From NCBI GenBank assembly GCA_902761375.1, contig CACWKB010000009.1, forward strand, positions 1 through 44,779: DNA of 44,779 bases, in the 5' to 3' direction. Each line of letters opens with the position of its first letter. Positions within the stretch are counted from its first letter, which is position 1. The translations under genes and the position numbers were made by a program. Below the pieces are notes generated by a model, which did no database searches, had not been told where the DNA came from, and saw only the letters and a list, made by a program, of their open reading frames with translations. Of this stretch, positions 44,220-44,779 are shown piece by piece. This stretch comes from an uncultured Ruminococcus sp. (lineage in GTDB: Bacteria > Bacillota > Clostridia > Oscillospirales > Acutalibacteraceae).

Positions 44220-44421
44220 GTTTATCACAGTCTCGATATCGCTGACGACGACGCCCTGCTTGAACGCGCCGATATACCTAAAAATCGGCAGGATCCGAAT
44301 ACAAAGCCCGCCGTAACGATCAGACCCATAACGCCACGGACAGCTTGTCGGGAGCGATGAACGCGAATATTCCGCACACTATCAAAATAATGCTGCCGAT
44401 AAGAATAATGCTTTTCTTCAT
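44220..44421 (-). pseudogene. Decayed small membrane protein gene
   Basis: From ATG at 44421 the minus strand encodes MKKSIILIGSIILIVCGIFA and stops after 33 residues at 44320. The other two frames beyond carry further membrane-like text: MGLIVTAGFVFG, then ILPIFRYIGAFKQGVVVSD. Joined by two frame changes these would make one small membrane protein with two helices and a short tail. That suggests decay, though a genuine 33-residue peptide is possible. I do not recognise the family. The rest of 44060-44490 shows no gene. Confidence 0.4.
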
Positions 44422-44493
44422 ATTAGCTTCACACGCCCGATGGCAATACGCCTTATCATAAAAAGGGCATACTAACACAATATTATTTATATT

Positions 44494-44523
44494 ATATTAC
44501 CACAAAGCGCGCGCAGAAGTCAA
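44494..44523 (-). promoter_or_regulatory. Sigma-A promoter upstream of the decayed membrane gene
   Basis: On the minus strand TTGACT and TAATAT are 18 bases apart, about 70 bases before the small open frame. Confidence 0.55.
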
Positions 44524-44611
44524 TAGAAATTGAGAAAAAAGCACAATATAGTTTCTTGTTGAGCAAAATACAGTCAATTTTCCGCACTATCCCCAAAGCG
44601 AGACGCGCGCA

Positions 44612-44648
44612 AAAGAAAAGGAGGCGCAGGGGCAGCCTCCTTTTCGGT
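44612..44648 (-). terminator. Terminator of the dockerin-bearing gene
   Basis: GAAAAGGAGGC and GCCTCCTTTTC form an 11-bp stem around a nine-base loop; on the minus strand it continues TTTTCTTTTG. It lies 40 bases after the stop of the partial gene. Confidence 0.8.
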
Positions 44649-44687
44649 GTTAGATTTTAACTTGGTTTTTTATGAGACTAGGCTCGG

Positions 44688-44779
44688 TTATGCGGCAGAG
44701 CCTATTGGGAATTGTACGGGCAGACCTGCCGCATACATCTGGATCAGGGTCACGTCCGTTATGTCGACCGAATTGTCGC
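44688..44779 (-). CDS. Dockerin-domain protein, last 29 residues (cut by window edge)
   Basis: Read on the minus strand from 44777 the frame gives DNSVDITDVTLIQMYAAGL, a short tail and TAA. The spacing of D1, D5, D8 and the hydrophobic LIQMYAAGL helix matches the second calcium-binding repeat of a type I dockerin. Dockerins attach enzymes to cohesins on a cellulosome scaffold or cell surface. The catalytic or binding modules must lie to the right of the window. The piece is short, so the call rests on one motif. Confidence 0.7.
   Translation of the reverse strand, partial: DNSVDITDVTLIQMYAAGLPVQFPIGSAA

Overview
The window looks like a chromosomal segment of a Gram-positive anaerobe of the class Clostridia, most likely a Ruminococcus-like member of the Oscillospiraceae. 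Support from the sequence: high GC coding DNA with clear AGGAGG-type ribosome sites and sigma-A promoters; a transketolase split into two genes; an mreBCD-mrdA-minD-mgsA string in the usual clostridial order; [FeFe]-hydrogenase maturases hydE, hydG and hydF; lipoproteins with Gram-positive style N-termini; and, at the right edge, the C-terminal half of a dockerin repeat, the anchor used in cellulosomes. No rRNA, tRNA, prophage, transposase or CRISPR array is visible.

Layout. 1-2.65 kb: the end of a secreted papain-like (C1) peptidase, a lipoprotein of the beta-lactamase/esterase fold and a cytoplasmic esterase, all on the plus strand. 2.7-4.4 kb: a fragment of an EamA transporter and a propeller-like lipoprotein on the minus strand. 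4.5-6.4 kb: the split transketolase, divergent from 6.5-9.6 kb, which carries coaX, an ECF-transporter S component, birA and a PNPOx-fold protein (cofactor supply). 9.7-12.5 kb: ilvB with repeat arrays on both sides. 12.6-14.5 kb: rsmE and pncC separated by facing heptamer arrays. 14.6-18.5 kb: malQ-glgP for glycogen or maltodextrin use. 18.6-21 kb: a GNAT, a second esterase as a lipoprotein, and a zinc-ribbon gene interrupted by an amber codon. 21.2-31 kb: zapA, a U32 protein, dut, then mreB, mreC, mreD, mrdA, minD and mgsA (cell shape, division, wall synthesis). 31.2-34.8 kb: hisS and aspS. 34.8-39 kb: four membrane or zinc-ribbon proteins, three of which (SPFH, zinc ribbon, TPM) recall the B. 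subtilis ydjGHI envelope-stress genes, here with no pspA beside them. 39-43.2 kb: a structured leader, a TM1266-type regulator and hydE-hydG-hydF. 43.3-44.8 kb: a Cache-like lipoprotein, remains of a small membrane gene and the dockerin tail.

The most unusual content is the repeats. Period-7 tandem arrays sit at gene ends. Twice a TTAGG-type array faces a CCTAA-type array, so the pair could fold into a long hairpin. One such pair fills the whole mreB-mreC gap and supplies the first base of the mreC start codon. A second family of roughly 75-110 bp units shares a core close to GATGGAGAGTATGACAG; it flanks ilvB and lies just upstream of mrdA. Three protein-level oddities stand out: the methylglyoxal synthase homologue has lost three catalytic positions, CoaX lacks an otherwise conserved Asp, and the min locus is reduced to minD alone.
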